This document shows positions 1 to 5,453 of a DNA stretch of 29,453 bases, piece after piece. The notes under the pieces were generated by a model, which searched no databases, was not told the origin of the DNA, and was given only the letters and a program-made list of their open reading frames with translations. The first letter of the stretch is position 1. Each line of letters starts with the position of its first letter. Source of the stretch: JAZDPK01 sp043797615. Lineage in GTDB: Bacteria; Patescibacteriota; Patescibacteriia; UBA11705; JABHMO01. The translations under genes and the position numbers were made by a program. Where the stretch lies: contig JAZDPK010000055.1 of assembly GCA_043797615.1 (NCBI GenBank), forward strand, positions 1 through 29,453, given 5' to 3'.

Positions 1-2779
1 CTTCAAGATACCAATCCGCGAAATCATTCCAAGTAAACTCCCGCAATAACTCGCCGGCTTGCGAAAAATTATATTTATCCAATAAATCCGTCACTTCTTT
101 CTTTAATTTGTTGAACTTCGACAAAATCCACTTATCAGCCAACGATAAATTTTGCCTGTCTGCCGGCTTGTCCGCCGTAATTTCAATGAAGGCGGGAGCT
201 TCAGCGTAGACAGAAATTTTAAATTTTAAATTTTTAATTTGTTTTGACAGCGCAGTGCAGCCTGTCGGCACGACTGCGCTGCACTGATTTTGTGCTTTGT
301 GCTTTGAATTTAACAATATGAACCTTGAAATATTCCAAATCTTATTCACCAAATTCCTGAATCCGGCGATTTTCTCGTCGTACAATTTTAAATCATTGCC
401 CGCCGTATTGCCGATTAAAAGGCTTAAACGCACCGCGTCCATGCCGTACTTGCCGCCGGCTTCGACCGGATCGATCGCGGTTTCCGGCTTTGATTTGGAC
501 ATCTTGTCGCCTTCCTTGTCGCGGATCAGGCCGTGCAGATAAACGGTTTTGAACGGGACTTCGCCCATCGCGTACGTCGTCATCAGAATCATACGCGCCA
601 CCCAGAAAAACACGATGTCGTAGCCGGTTTCCAACATCGTTGTCGGATGGAACCGTTTCAAATCCGGATTGCTTTTTTTGCTGAAATCTTTGAAATCTTT
701 TTTTAACAACGTTGAAAACGTCCACAACCCTGACGAAAACCAAGTGTCCAAAATGTCTTCGTCTTGGACCCAGCCCGCTTCATTGATCGGCTTTTCCGAA
801 ACGCGGATTTCTTCTCGCTTTTCCAGCGCTGACTTTACGAATTCGCCGGTTTTCGGATATGGCAATTGAATCATTTCTTCGTCAGCCAATTCCGTTCCGT
901 AACTCGGTATCAGCCGCAAAACATCGCCGTGCGAAACCACCAGCGTTTTCTTGCCAGCTTCCTTTTCCAATATTTCATCAAGAAAAGAATACACGCGGTT
1001 TTTCACGCTGGCGAACGGTTCAACGCCTTTCGGCGAATCAAAGCGCCATTTGGCAAAATCTTTGCGGAACGCTTGCAACGCCGCATCGCTCTTGCCTTCG
1101 AATTCGCCCACGCCCACTTCGCGCAGCCGCTTGTCGAACGTCACGCGCAAATTCAAAGCCTTCGCGATCATATTCGCCGTCTGCTTTGTCCGCAGCATGT
1201 CGGAGCTGTAAATATGTTTGATGCCCGCGTTTTTCAATTCTTTGATCGCCGCTTCCACTTCCGCCTTGCCTTCAACCGTTAAAACATTGGTTTTATTTTT
1301 AATGTCTGAATTCAATTTGTTCAATTTGTTGCCAAACGCCTGCCCGTGTCTTAAGCCTATCACCTCCGTGATATTTGAATTTTGAATTTTAAATTTATTT
1401 TGGGTTTTGGGTTTTGAGCTTTGATTTTTATACCAGACAGGTATCCTATGCCCGAACCAAATCTGCCTTGAAATGCACCAATCATGCAGATTTTCCATCC
1501 AATGGAAATAAGTTTTCTCGAATCGCGCCGGAATGATTTTTATTTCCCCTGATTTGACTGCCTCAATCGCCATTTCTTTTAAGGACATCGATTTTTCGGT
1601 TTTATCTTTTTTTTGATTTTTTGATTTCTTGTTTTCTTGATTTATTGATTTATTGATTTTTTGATTTTTTATTTTCTTGTTAACGTCAATAAACCACTGC
1701 TTCGACGGCAGAGGCTCGATCGCCGTTCCGCATCGGTAGCATATCGACAAGTTGTTTTTCAAATCTTCTGTTTTTTTCAATAAACCTTTTTTCCCAAGGC
1801 ATTCGACGATTTTTTGGCGCGCTTCTTCGACTGTCAAACCTTTGAATTTCAACGCTTGATCGGTGATTTTCGCGTCTTCATCAATGATTTTTATCACTTT
1901 TAAATTATTTTTCTGCGCCATTTCATAGTCAACCAAGCTGTGCCCCGGCGTAACGCCGAGAGCGCCCGTGCCGAACGCCTGGTCAACCTGCTTGTCGCCG
2001 ATTATTTTAATTTCAAGCGGCTGGCCGCAGAAATCGACGTTGAAAATTTTGCCGATGTATTTCGCATAGCGCTTGTCCGCCGGATTCACCGCCACCGCCG
2101 TGTCGCCCAATTTCGTTTCCGGCCGAGTCGTGGCGATTTCAATTGGAAAATTTTTGTCGTATTTGAAATAATAAAGCTTGGCGTCGGCTTCCTTGTACTC
2201 CACTTCGTCGTCCGCCAGAGTCGAATGGCAGCGCGGGCACCAGTTCACGATGCGGTAGCCGCGGTAAATCAAGCCATCGTCGTGCATCATTTTAAAAATT
2301 TTGGCCACCGCTTGGCTGCGCGTTTCATCCATCGTATACGCTTCGCGGCTCCAATCCAGGCTCGCGCCGATTCGACGCATTTGATTGTGGATATTGCCCT
2401 TCACGCTTTCAACGTATTTATCAACCTCAATTAAAAACTTTTCCCGGCCCAAATCATGCCGGCTCAATTTTTGCTCTTTCAACAACTTTTTTTCCACCAC
2501 GTTTTGCGTGGCGATCGCCGCGTGATCAGATCCGGGGAGCCAAACCGTGTCAAAACCGGCCATCCGTTTGTATCGCACCATCAAATCTTCGATCGACAAC
2601 ATCGACGCCGAACCCAAATGCAAAATAGACGTCACATTCGGCGGCGGCAGGACGATTGAAAAGGTTTGTTTTCCCTTTCTTTTTTTCAAGGTATCGGGAT
2701 TGAACAGTTTCTTTTTTTCCCAATCTTTATAAATTTTATTTTCAAAATCGCTCGGGTTGTAGGCTTTTGGCAGTTCCAT
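1..2779 (-). CDS. valS: Valyl-tRNA synthetase with an inserted histidine-phosphatase domain, partial (3' end outside the window)
   Basis: Class I synthetase that charges tRNA-Val with valine in the cytoplasm. The frame is open from ATG at 2779 to the window edge (926 complete codons, no stop). Family signs: PPPNVT followed by HLGS (the HIGH motif), WCPRCHSTLADDEVEY and CYRCGTAIEPLPSKQWF zinc/knuckle segments, the editing-domain start TTRPETKLGDTAV, WCISRQIWFGHRIPVWY, DTWFSSGLW, and KMSKS near 520. Between HRIPVWY and DTWFSSG, where the family normally has a short loop, lies a domain of about 175 residues with RHG, YSSDMLR, LREVGVGEFEG and VVSHGD motifs, typical of histidine phosphatases. Lys/Asn/Gln-rich stretches made of intergenic-type repeats are also read through in-frame (near 1383-1427, 1610-1680 and 215-310). 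The second His of HIGH is Ser. Two tRNA-Val genes lie 2 kb away. Identity is near certain; the fused domain's function is unknown. Confidence 0.96.
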   Translation of the reverse strand, partial: MELPKAYNPSDFENKIYKDWEKKKLFNPDTLKKRKGKQTFSIVLPPPNVTSILHLGSASMLSIEDLMVRYKRMAGFDTVWLPGSDHAAIATQNVVEKKLLKEQKLSRHDLGREKFLIEVDKYVESVKGNIHNQMRRIGASLDWSREAYTMDETRSQAVAKIFKMMHDDGLIYRGYRIVNWCPRCHSTLADDEVEYKEADAKLYYFKYDKNFPIEIATTRPETKLGDTAVAVNPADKRYAKYIGKIFNVDFCGQPLEIKIIGDKQVDQAFGTGALGVTPGHSLVDYEMAQKNNLKVIKIIDEDAKITDQALKFKGLTVEEARQKIVECLGKKGLLKKTEDLKNNLSICYRCGTAIEPLPSKQWFIDVNKKIKNQKINKSINQENKKSKNQKKDKTEKSMSLKEMAIEAVKSGEIKIIPARFEKTYFHWMENLHDWCISRQIWFGHRIPVWYKNQSSKPKTQNKFKIQNSNITEVIGLRHGQAFGNKLNKLNSDIKNKTNVLTVEGKAEVEAAIKELKNAGIKHIYSSDMLRTKQTANMIAKALNLRVTFDKRLREVGVGEFEGKSDAALQAFRKDFAKWRFDSPKGVEPFASVKNRVYSFLDEILEKEAGKKTLVVSHGDVLRLIPSYGTELADEEMIQLPYPKTGEFVKSALEKREEIRVSEKPINEAGWVQDEDILDTWFSSGLWTFSTLLKKDFKDFSKKSNPDLKRFHPTTMLETGYDIVFFWVARMILMTTYAMGEVPFKTVYLHGLIRDKEGDKMSKSKPETAIDPVEAGGKYGMDAVRLSLLIGNTAGNDLKLYDEKIAGFRNLVNKIWNISRFILLNSKHKAQNQCSAVVPTGCTALSKQIKNLKFKISVYAEAPAFIEITADKPADRQNLSLADKWILSKFNKLKKEVTDLLDKYNFSQAGELLREFTWNDFADWYLE
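215..310. repeat. Composite palindromic repeat, copy 1 (inside valS)
   Basis: The palindrome core (CAGTGCAG, then inner GTCG/CGAC, then CTGCACTG) lies at about 246-286. It is flanked by AT-rich words (AAATTTTAAATTTTTAATTT on one side, TTTTGTGCTTTGTGCTTTG on the other). The whole element is read in-frame on the minus strand as an insertion between FILLNS and AEAPAFIE in the anticodon-binding half of ValRS. The same composite recurs at about 4585-4680, 9484-9605 and 19030-19145, and the palindrome alone at 18293-18332. Confidence 0.9.
840..1365 (-). other. Histidine-phosphatase (phosphoglycerate-mutase-like) domain inside ValRS
   Basis: This is an in-frame internal domain of valS, roughly residues 472-647. 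All four expected catalytic positions can be read: the phospho-acceptor His478 in LRHGQ, Arg530 in YSSDMLRTKQTA, Glu554 in RLREVGVGEFEG, and His617 in VVSHGDVLRLI. The domain starts right after an AT-repeat-encoded linker (KNQSSKPKTQNKFKIQNSN) and ends just before WVQDEDILDTWFSSG, where the synthetase core resumes. I translated the neighbouring lines codon by codon and found no stop or frameshift. Family knowledge suggests phosphomonoester hydrolysis on small phosphorylated molecules; the substrate cannot be read from the sequence. Confidence 0.9.
1610..1680. repeat. T-rich short-word repeat inside valS
   Basis: Near-periodic TTGATTT/TTGATTTATTGATT words run through this stretch. On the minus strand they read as a Lys/Asn/Gln/Ile linker (KNQKINKSINQENKKSKNQK) between the DVNKK and KSMSLKEMAIEAVKSGEI parts of ValRS. 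Similar words appear in intergenic regions, for example at 20910-20945, which suggests that intergenic repeat sequence expanded within the gene. Confidence 0.7.
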
Positions 2780-2825
2780 AAATAAATTGGCACTTCTATT
2801 TTTTAAGCAAACTATCAGTCCATTA

Positions 2826-2855
2826 AATTTTAGCACATTTATCCCTCAAATACAA
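2826..2855 (-). promoter_or_regulatory. Candidate valS promoter
   Basis: On the minus strand an extended -10 (TG C TAAAAT, 2834-2826) is preceded, 18 bp upstream, by TTGTAT (2855-2850). Initiation would fall near 2820 and give a leader of about 40 nt to the ATG at 2779. The -35 is weak, so the call rests on the extended -10 and its position. Confidence 0.4.
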
Positions 2856-2914
2856 CCGATTTATCCCGAAATTTGACTAACCGCGCCGGATATGGCGTTT
2901 TGGCTTGCGCCTTG

Positions 2915-2943
2915 TTGACAGGGGATATTATTTTAGATACAAT
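2915..2943 (+). promoter_or_regulatory. Strong sigma70-type promoter for the DHH-like gene
   Basis: TTGACA (2915-2920), a 17-bp spacer and TACAAT (2938-2943): a perfect -35 and a five-of-six -10 at ideal spacing. The first gene downstream on this strand is at 3147. Confidence 0.7.
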
Positions 2944-3042
2944 TGGATATTGCCAAAGCAAGATGCAACAACCTGATCAACGTGATAAACAACTGATCCA
3001 CTGATTTGTCCATAACTGTTTATTCAAGACTAATCATGCCTG

Positions 3043-3116
3043 CCCTGAGCTCCGAGTTGTCTCCCCTGAGCTCCGAACCTGTCGAGGAGTCGAAGGGTAT
3101 CGAGGAGTCGAAGGGT
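3043..3116. repeat. Paired direct repeats in a leader
   Basis: CCCTGAGCTCCGA occurs at 3043-3055 and 3064-3076. CGAGGAGTCGAAGGGT occurs at 3083-3098 and 3101-3116. The two units are partly complementary (CCCT/AGGG, CTCCGA/TCGGAG-like), so the transcript could fold. GC content is higher than in the surrounding intergenic sequence, which suggests a mobile palindrome family. Confidence 0.75.
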
Positions 3117-3146
3117 TGATCATGTAGTTAACTCTGACTAAATAAT

Positions 3147-4277
3147 ATGGCTCTCACTCAATATCAGCAATTCTACGAAACAATCGGCAAAAGCAATAAT
3201 CCGCTGATTGTTTTCCAAAAAGAAGCAAGCGGCGACACAATCGCGGCCAGTTTGGCGTTGGCGGCATTGTTCAAAAAACTGGGGCAAACCGTTGAAATCG
3301 TCAGTCCGAAATTCGAATTGCCGGCCGCTTTCAATTTTTTGAATGAAGCCGCTCAAATAAAAAACAAGCTGACAAACGCGAAAAAATGCCGCATCAGTTT
3401 GGACGCGACCAATTTGAAAAATCCGAACATCGAGCACGAACTGCTTGACGGCAAACTCCACATTTACGTAATGGCGGACGAAGGCGAAATCAGCGCCGCC
3501 GATTGCCGCATCCACGATTCGATCTACAAACACGATTTAATTATCGCGTTGAACACGGCCGATCTGGAATCGCTGGACGAGCTTTACGAGGACAACATCG
3601 ATCTTTTTTTCCAAACGCCGCTCATCAACATCGACCATTCGATAGAAAACGCGCATTACGGCCATTTGAATATTGTAAATATAACGGCCAGCTCGGCGTC
3701 GGAAATCATTTACGACTTGATCGATCAAATCGATTCCAATCTTCTGGATGAAAAAATCGCGACGTTGCTTCTGACCGGCATGATCGACAAAACCAAGAGC
3801 TTCCGCTCCCCCACGATTACGCCGAAATCACTGAATATCGCCGGCCAACTCATTGCCGCCGGAGCGGAACGCGACGCCATTATTAAAAATCTTTATCAAA
3901 CCAAATCGGTCAACGCTTTGAAATTGTGGGGCCATGTTTTGCTGAATTTGAAATCCGAAAACGAGGGGAAAATCGCCTGGGCCGGAATCGATGCAAACGA
4001 TTTCGCTGAAACAAACACCGCTTCCGCCGATTTGGCCGGCGTGATCGACGAGCTGATCATCAGCATTCCGACGGTCGAGCTGACCGCTTTGTTCTACGCC
4101 GAGAACGGCCAGAGCTTCTGTCTGGTCAAATCGGAAAAAAACCATAATTTAATCTCACACTTTGCCGAATACCAGCCGACCGGAAACAAAAATTTCATCA
4201 AATTCAAATTAAACGGTTCAGGACAAATCATTATCGACAAATTAAAACAACTTGTCGATCTCCACATTTACGTTTAA
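3147..4277 (+). CDS. DHH/NrnA-like phosphoesterase homologue with degenerate active site
   Basis: 376 aa. The layout matches the DHH-DHHA1 proteins that include NrnA (nanoRNase / pAp phosphatase). An N-terminal segment EASGDTIAASLALAALFKKLG (26-46) corresponds to the family's H-x-x-x-x-D-x-D block. NTAD (136-139) matches the second Asp block, NIDHSIENAHYGHLNI (161-176) matches the DHH block, SASEIIYDLI follows, and LTGMIDKTKSF (209-219) matches the usual LTGI-x-D-T-x-SF. Most metal ligands are changed: only GD remains of the D-x-D, DHH reads DHS, the Asp-Thr of the late motif is displaced, and no C-terminal GGGH loop is visible. It is probably catalytically dead or altered, with nucleotide or RNA-end binding as a possible role. 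The start is ATG with no Shine-Dalgarno but the AATATG context. A promoter lies at 2915-2943. Confidence 0.75.
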   Translation: MALTQYQQFYETIGKSNNPLIVFQKEASGDTIAASLALAALFKKLGQTVEIVSPKFELPAAFNFLNEAAQIKNKLTNAKKCRISLDATNLKNPNIEHELLDGKLHIYVMADEGEISAADCRIHDSIYKHDLIIALNTADLESLDELYEDNIDLFFQTPLINIDHSIENAHYGHLNIVNITASSASEIIYDLIDQIDSNLLDEKIATLLLTGMIDKTKSFRSPTITPKSLNIAGQLIAAGAERDAIIKNLYQTKSVNALKLWGHVLLNLKSENEGKIAWAGIDANDFAETNTASADLAGVIDELIISIPTVELTALFYAENGQSFCLVKSEKNHNLISHFAEYQPTGNKNFIKFKLNGSGQIIIDKLKQLVDLHIYV

Positions 4278-4327
4278 TTGCCAATCGCTTGAATCGATTA
4301 TTTTCATTCCAAATGCAAATCGGACTA

Positions 4328-4357
4328 TTGGACAAAACCGATTTATTTTGATATTAT
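4328..4357 (+). promoter_or_regulatory. Candidate promoter of the tRNA cluster
   Basis: TTGGAC (4328-4333), an 18-bp spacer and TATTAT (4352-4357), preceded by TG at -14/-15 (extended -10). Initiation would fall about 23 bp before the tRNA-Ile 5' end at 4387. Confidence 0.55.
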
Positions 4358-4386
4358 CTTTTCAGCAATAATTCGCCGCAAACCAG

Positions 4387-4462
4387 GCGCGTGTAGCTCA
4401 GCGGTTAGAGCACCGCCCTTATAAGGCGGGGGTCGATGGTTCAAATCCATCCACGCGCACCA
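4387..4462 (+). tRNA. tRNA-Ile (anticodon UAU), CCA encoded
   Basis: A full cloverleaf can be drawn by hand. The acceptor is GCGCGTG/CACGCGC, the D stem GCTC/GAGC, the anticodon stem CCGCC/GGCGG with loop CTTATAA (anticodon TAT at 4420-4422), and the T stem GATGG/CCATC with loop TTCAAAT. The discriminator is A and CCA is encoded. UAU reads the isoleucine codon AUA. Most bacteria read AUA with a CAU tRNA modified to lysidine by TilS, so a UAU isoacceptor is unusual. Confidence 0.93.
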
Positions 4463-4490
4463 GCCTTCGCCACTTCGTGGCTACGGCTGG
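4460..4490 (+). repeat. Hairpin abutting tRNA-Ile, sharing its CCA
   Basis: CCAGCC (4460-4465) pairs with GGCTGG (4485-4490), and an inner GCCAC/GTGGC stem closes a TTC loop. The first three bases of the left arm are the encoded CCA of the tRNA. Equivalent hairpins follow the other two tRNAs (4766-4791 and 5024-5054). There is no T-run, so it is not a classic terminator. Confidence 0.8.
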
Positions 4491-4524
4491 CTTGCAGCCA
4501 TTGCCACGCAGAAGCGTGGAAATG

Positions 4525-4612
4525 CAAAATTCAAAACACAAAATTCAAAATCCCGAAGGGATCCCGTTGGGATAAATTGAAAGTTTAAAATTTAAATTTT
4601 AAAATTACTTTG
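4525..4612. repeat. Inter-tRNA AT-rich repeat, unit 1
   Basis: CAAAATTCAAAAC-type words are followed by CCCGAAGGGATCCCGTTGGG and then AAATTTAAATTTTAAAAT. The same order is repeated at 4828-4915 between the two tRNA-Val genes with few differences. The GGGATCCC core also occurs in inverse orientation near 20855-20880. The pattern looks like duplication of a tRNA-plus-spacer unit followed by divergence. Confidence 0.8.
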
Positions 4613-4680
4613 CCAGCGCAGTGCAGCCTGTCGGCACGACTGCGCTGCACTGGGTTTGCTTTTTGCGGTTTGCATTTATT
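4585..4680. repeat. Composite palindromic repeat, copy 2
   Basis: The palindrome core at about 4615-4652 lies between an AT-rich left flank (TTTAAAATTTAAATTTTAAA) and a TTTGCTTTTTGCGGTTTGC right flank. It is in the same orientation as copy 1 and lies between tRNA-Ile and tRNA-Val(GAC). Confidence 0.85.
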
Positions 4681-4691
4681 CTTTGAGACCT

Positions 4692-4768
4692 GGGCGGCTA
4701 GCTCAGTTGGTTAGAGCGTCTCGTTGACGTCGAGAAGGTCAGAGGTTCGACTCCTCTGCCGCCCACCA
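4692..4768 (+). tRNA. tRNA-Val (anticodon GAC), CCA encoded
   Basis: The acceptor is GGGCGGC/GCCGCCC, the D stem GCTC/GAGC, and the anticodon stem TCTCG/CGAGA with loop TTGACGT (anticodon GAC). The T stem is AGAGG/CCTCT with loop TTCGACT, the discriminator is A, and CCA is encoded. It reads GUC and GUU. It sits between two copies of the inter-tRNA repeat. Confidence 0.95.
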
Positions 4769-4791
4769 GCCTTCGCTAAAGCTACGGCTGG
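4766..4791 (+). repeat. Hairpin abutting tRNA-Val(GAC), sharing its CCA
   Basis: CCAGCC (4766-4771) and GGCTGG (4786-4791) enclose TTCGCTAAAGCTAC. The core TTCGCTAAAGC also occurs, in reverse complement, in the palindrome inside the rplE 3' end (16533-16558), which links the two repeat families. Confidence 0.78.
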
Positions 4792-4827
4792 CTTGCAGCC
4801 ATTATTTTGCAGAAGCGAGGAAGTCCA

Positions 4828-4915
4828 AAATACAAAGTTCAAAATACAAAATCCCGAAGGGATCCCGTTGGGATAAATTTAAAGTTAAAAATTTAAATTT
4901 TAAAATTATTTCGGA
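4828..4915. repeat. Inter-tRNA AT-rich repeat, unit 2
   Basis: Second copy of the spacer seen at 4525-4612, with the same CCCGAAGGGATCCCGTTGGG core and the same AT-rich tail. It is followed by TTTTGAATTTTGGGCTTTGA, a word also found near 14716-14735. Confidence 0.8.
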
Positions 4916-4949
4916 TTTTGAATTTTGGGCTTTGAATTTTTTAAGACCA

Positions 4950-5026
4950 GGGCGACTAGCTCAGCTGGTTAGAGCGCTGTCCTCACACGACAGAGGTCAC
5001 TGGTTCGATCCCAGTGTCGCCCACCA
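4950..5026 (+). tRNA. tRNA-Val (anticodon CAC), CCA encoded
   Basis: The acceptor is GGGCGAC/GTCGCCC, the D stem GCTC/GAGC, and the anticodon stem CTGTC/GACAG with loop CTCACAC (anticodon CAC). The T stem is ACTGG/CCAGT with loop TTCGATC, the discriminator is A, and CCA is encoded. It reads GUG and, together with the GAC tRNA, covers three of the four Val codons; GUA would need a UAC tRNA elsewhere. Confidence 0.95.
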
Positions 5027-5054
5027 GCCTTCGCCACTTCGTGGCTACGGCTGG
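5024..5054 (+). repeat. Hairpin abutting tRNA-Val(CAC), sharing its CCA
   Basis: CCAGCC (5024-5029) pairs with GGCTGG (5049-5054), with inner GCCAC/GTGGC. It is nearly identical to the hairpin after tRNA-Ile. The right arm is followed by a further CGAGCCAGCC. Confidence 0.8.
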
Positions 5055-5086
5055 CGAGCCAGCCATTTTCACTATACTGCGAAGGC

Positions 5087-5130
5087 TGTCCTCCGTAGCC
5101 CCGAGTTTATCGCGGGGGCGCAGGAGGACA
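5087..5130. repeat. Long nested palindrome downstream of the tRNAs
   Basis: TGTCCTCC (5087-5094) pairs with GGAGGACA (5123-5130), and an inner GCCCC/GGGGC stem closes around GAGTTTATCGCG. It is a GC-rich palindrome without a T-run, just upstream of the likely terminator. Confidence 0.75.
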
Positions 5131-5140
5131 ATAATAAATT

Positions 5141-5166
5141 AAACGCCTTAATCGGCCGTTTTTTTA
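5141..5166 (+). terminator. Rho-independent terminator of the tRNA cluster
   Basis: AAACGCC, loop TTAATC, GGCCGTTT (one bulged base), then a run of T to 5165. It lies downstream of the last tRNA and upstream of the promoter of the next unit. Confidence 0.7.
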
Positions 5167-5196
5167 TTTGATTAAAATCAAGCGGTTTTTTATTTA

Positions 5197-5225
5197 TTGC
5201 AAATTCAACCGGGTTTTGATATCAT
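5197..5225 (+). promoter_or_regulatory. Promoter of the HypC-like / EamA / DUF6390-like unit
   Basis: TTGCAA (5197-5202), a 17-bp spacer ending in TTTTGA, and TATCAT (5220-5225) with an extended-TG. The first ATG is at 5238, so the mRNA would be nearly leaderless (about 5 nt), consistent with the absence of a Shine-Dalgarno site. Confidence 0.55.
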
Positions 5226-5237
5226 TATATCAACAAT

Positions 5238-5453
5238 ATGTGCCAAACAACTCCGGCAAAAATCATTAAATTGTTCAATGGCAAAGCTTTGGTGAAAGAT
5301 TTCGAAGGAAAGAGCAAAGAGGTGCTCGCCTCCGCCCTTTCGGATGTAAAAAAAAATGATTGGGTTCTGGTCAATGCCGATCTCGCCTTGCAAAAAATCA
5401 GCGACAAAGAAGCGAACGAGCTTGTCAAAATATTAAAATCAAATAAACAATGA
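5238..5453 (+). CDS. HypC/HybG/HupF-like small chaperone
   Basis: 71 aa. It starts MCQTTPAKIIKLFNGKALVKD, matching the HypC pattern of Met-Cys, Pro at position 6, a basic residue and a short beta-barrel. It continues with DVKKNDWVLVNADLALQKIS, the counterpart of the family's VKPGDYVLVHAGFAIEKL, and a C-terminal helix EANELVKILK. In known HypC proteins, Cys2 (exposed after Met removal) binds the Fe(CN)2CO intermediate of [NiFe]-hydrogenase assembly and the partner HypD. Size and fold match well, but no hydrogenase or other hyp gene is visible here, so the role may be repurposed. Its stop overlaps the next gene's start (ATGA), so the two are translationally coupled. Confidence 0.75.
   Translation: MCQTTPAKIIKLFNGKALVKDFEGKSKEVLASALSDVKKNDWVLVNADLALQKISDKEANELVKILKSNKQ

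Larger units (their letters stand above)
2780..3146. other. Divergent intergenic region between valS and the DHH-like gene
   Basis: This 367-bp gap has no convincing gene. It holds the candidate valS promoter (minus, about 2826-2855), a near-consensus plus-strand promoter (2915-2943) and a block of short direct repeats (3043-3116). The plus-strand transcript would have a leader of about 200 nt containing the repeats. I saw no Shine-Dalgarno site before the ATG at 3147. Confidence 0.6.

Noticed and set aside
1..2779. valS as a pseudogene because of its many insertions
   Set aside because: The frame stays open for 926 codons, and all core motifs (CP1 editing start, KMSKS, zinc knuckles) are intact.
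3043..3116. Riboswitch in the leader of the DHH-like gene
   Set aside because: The structure is explained by simple direct and complementary repeats; no known aptamer consensus was seen.
4932..5171. Open frame over tRNA-Val(CAC)
   Set aside because: It lies on a clear tRNA gene; its residues are the translated cloverleaf and hairpin.
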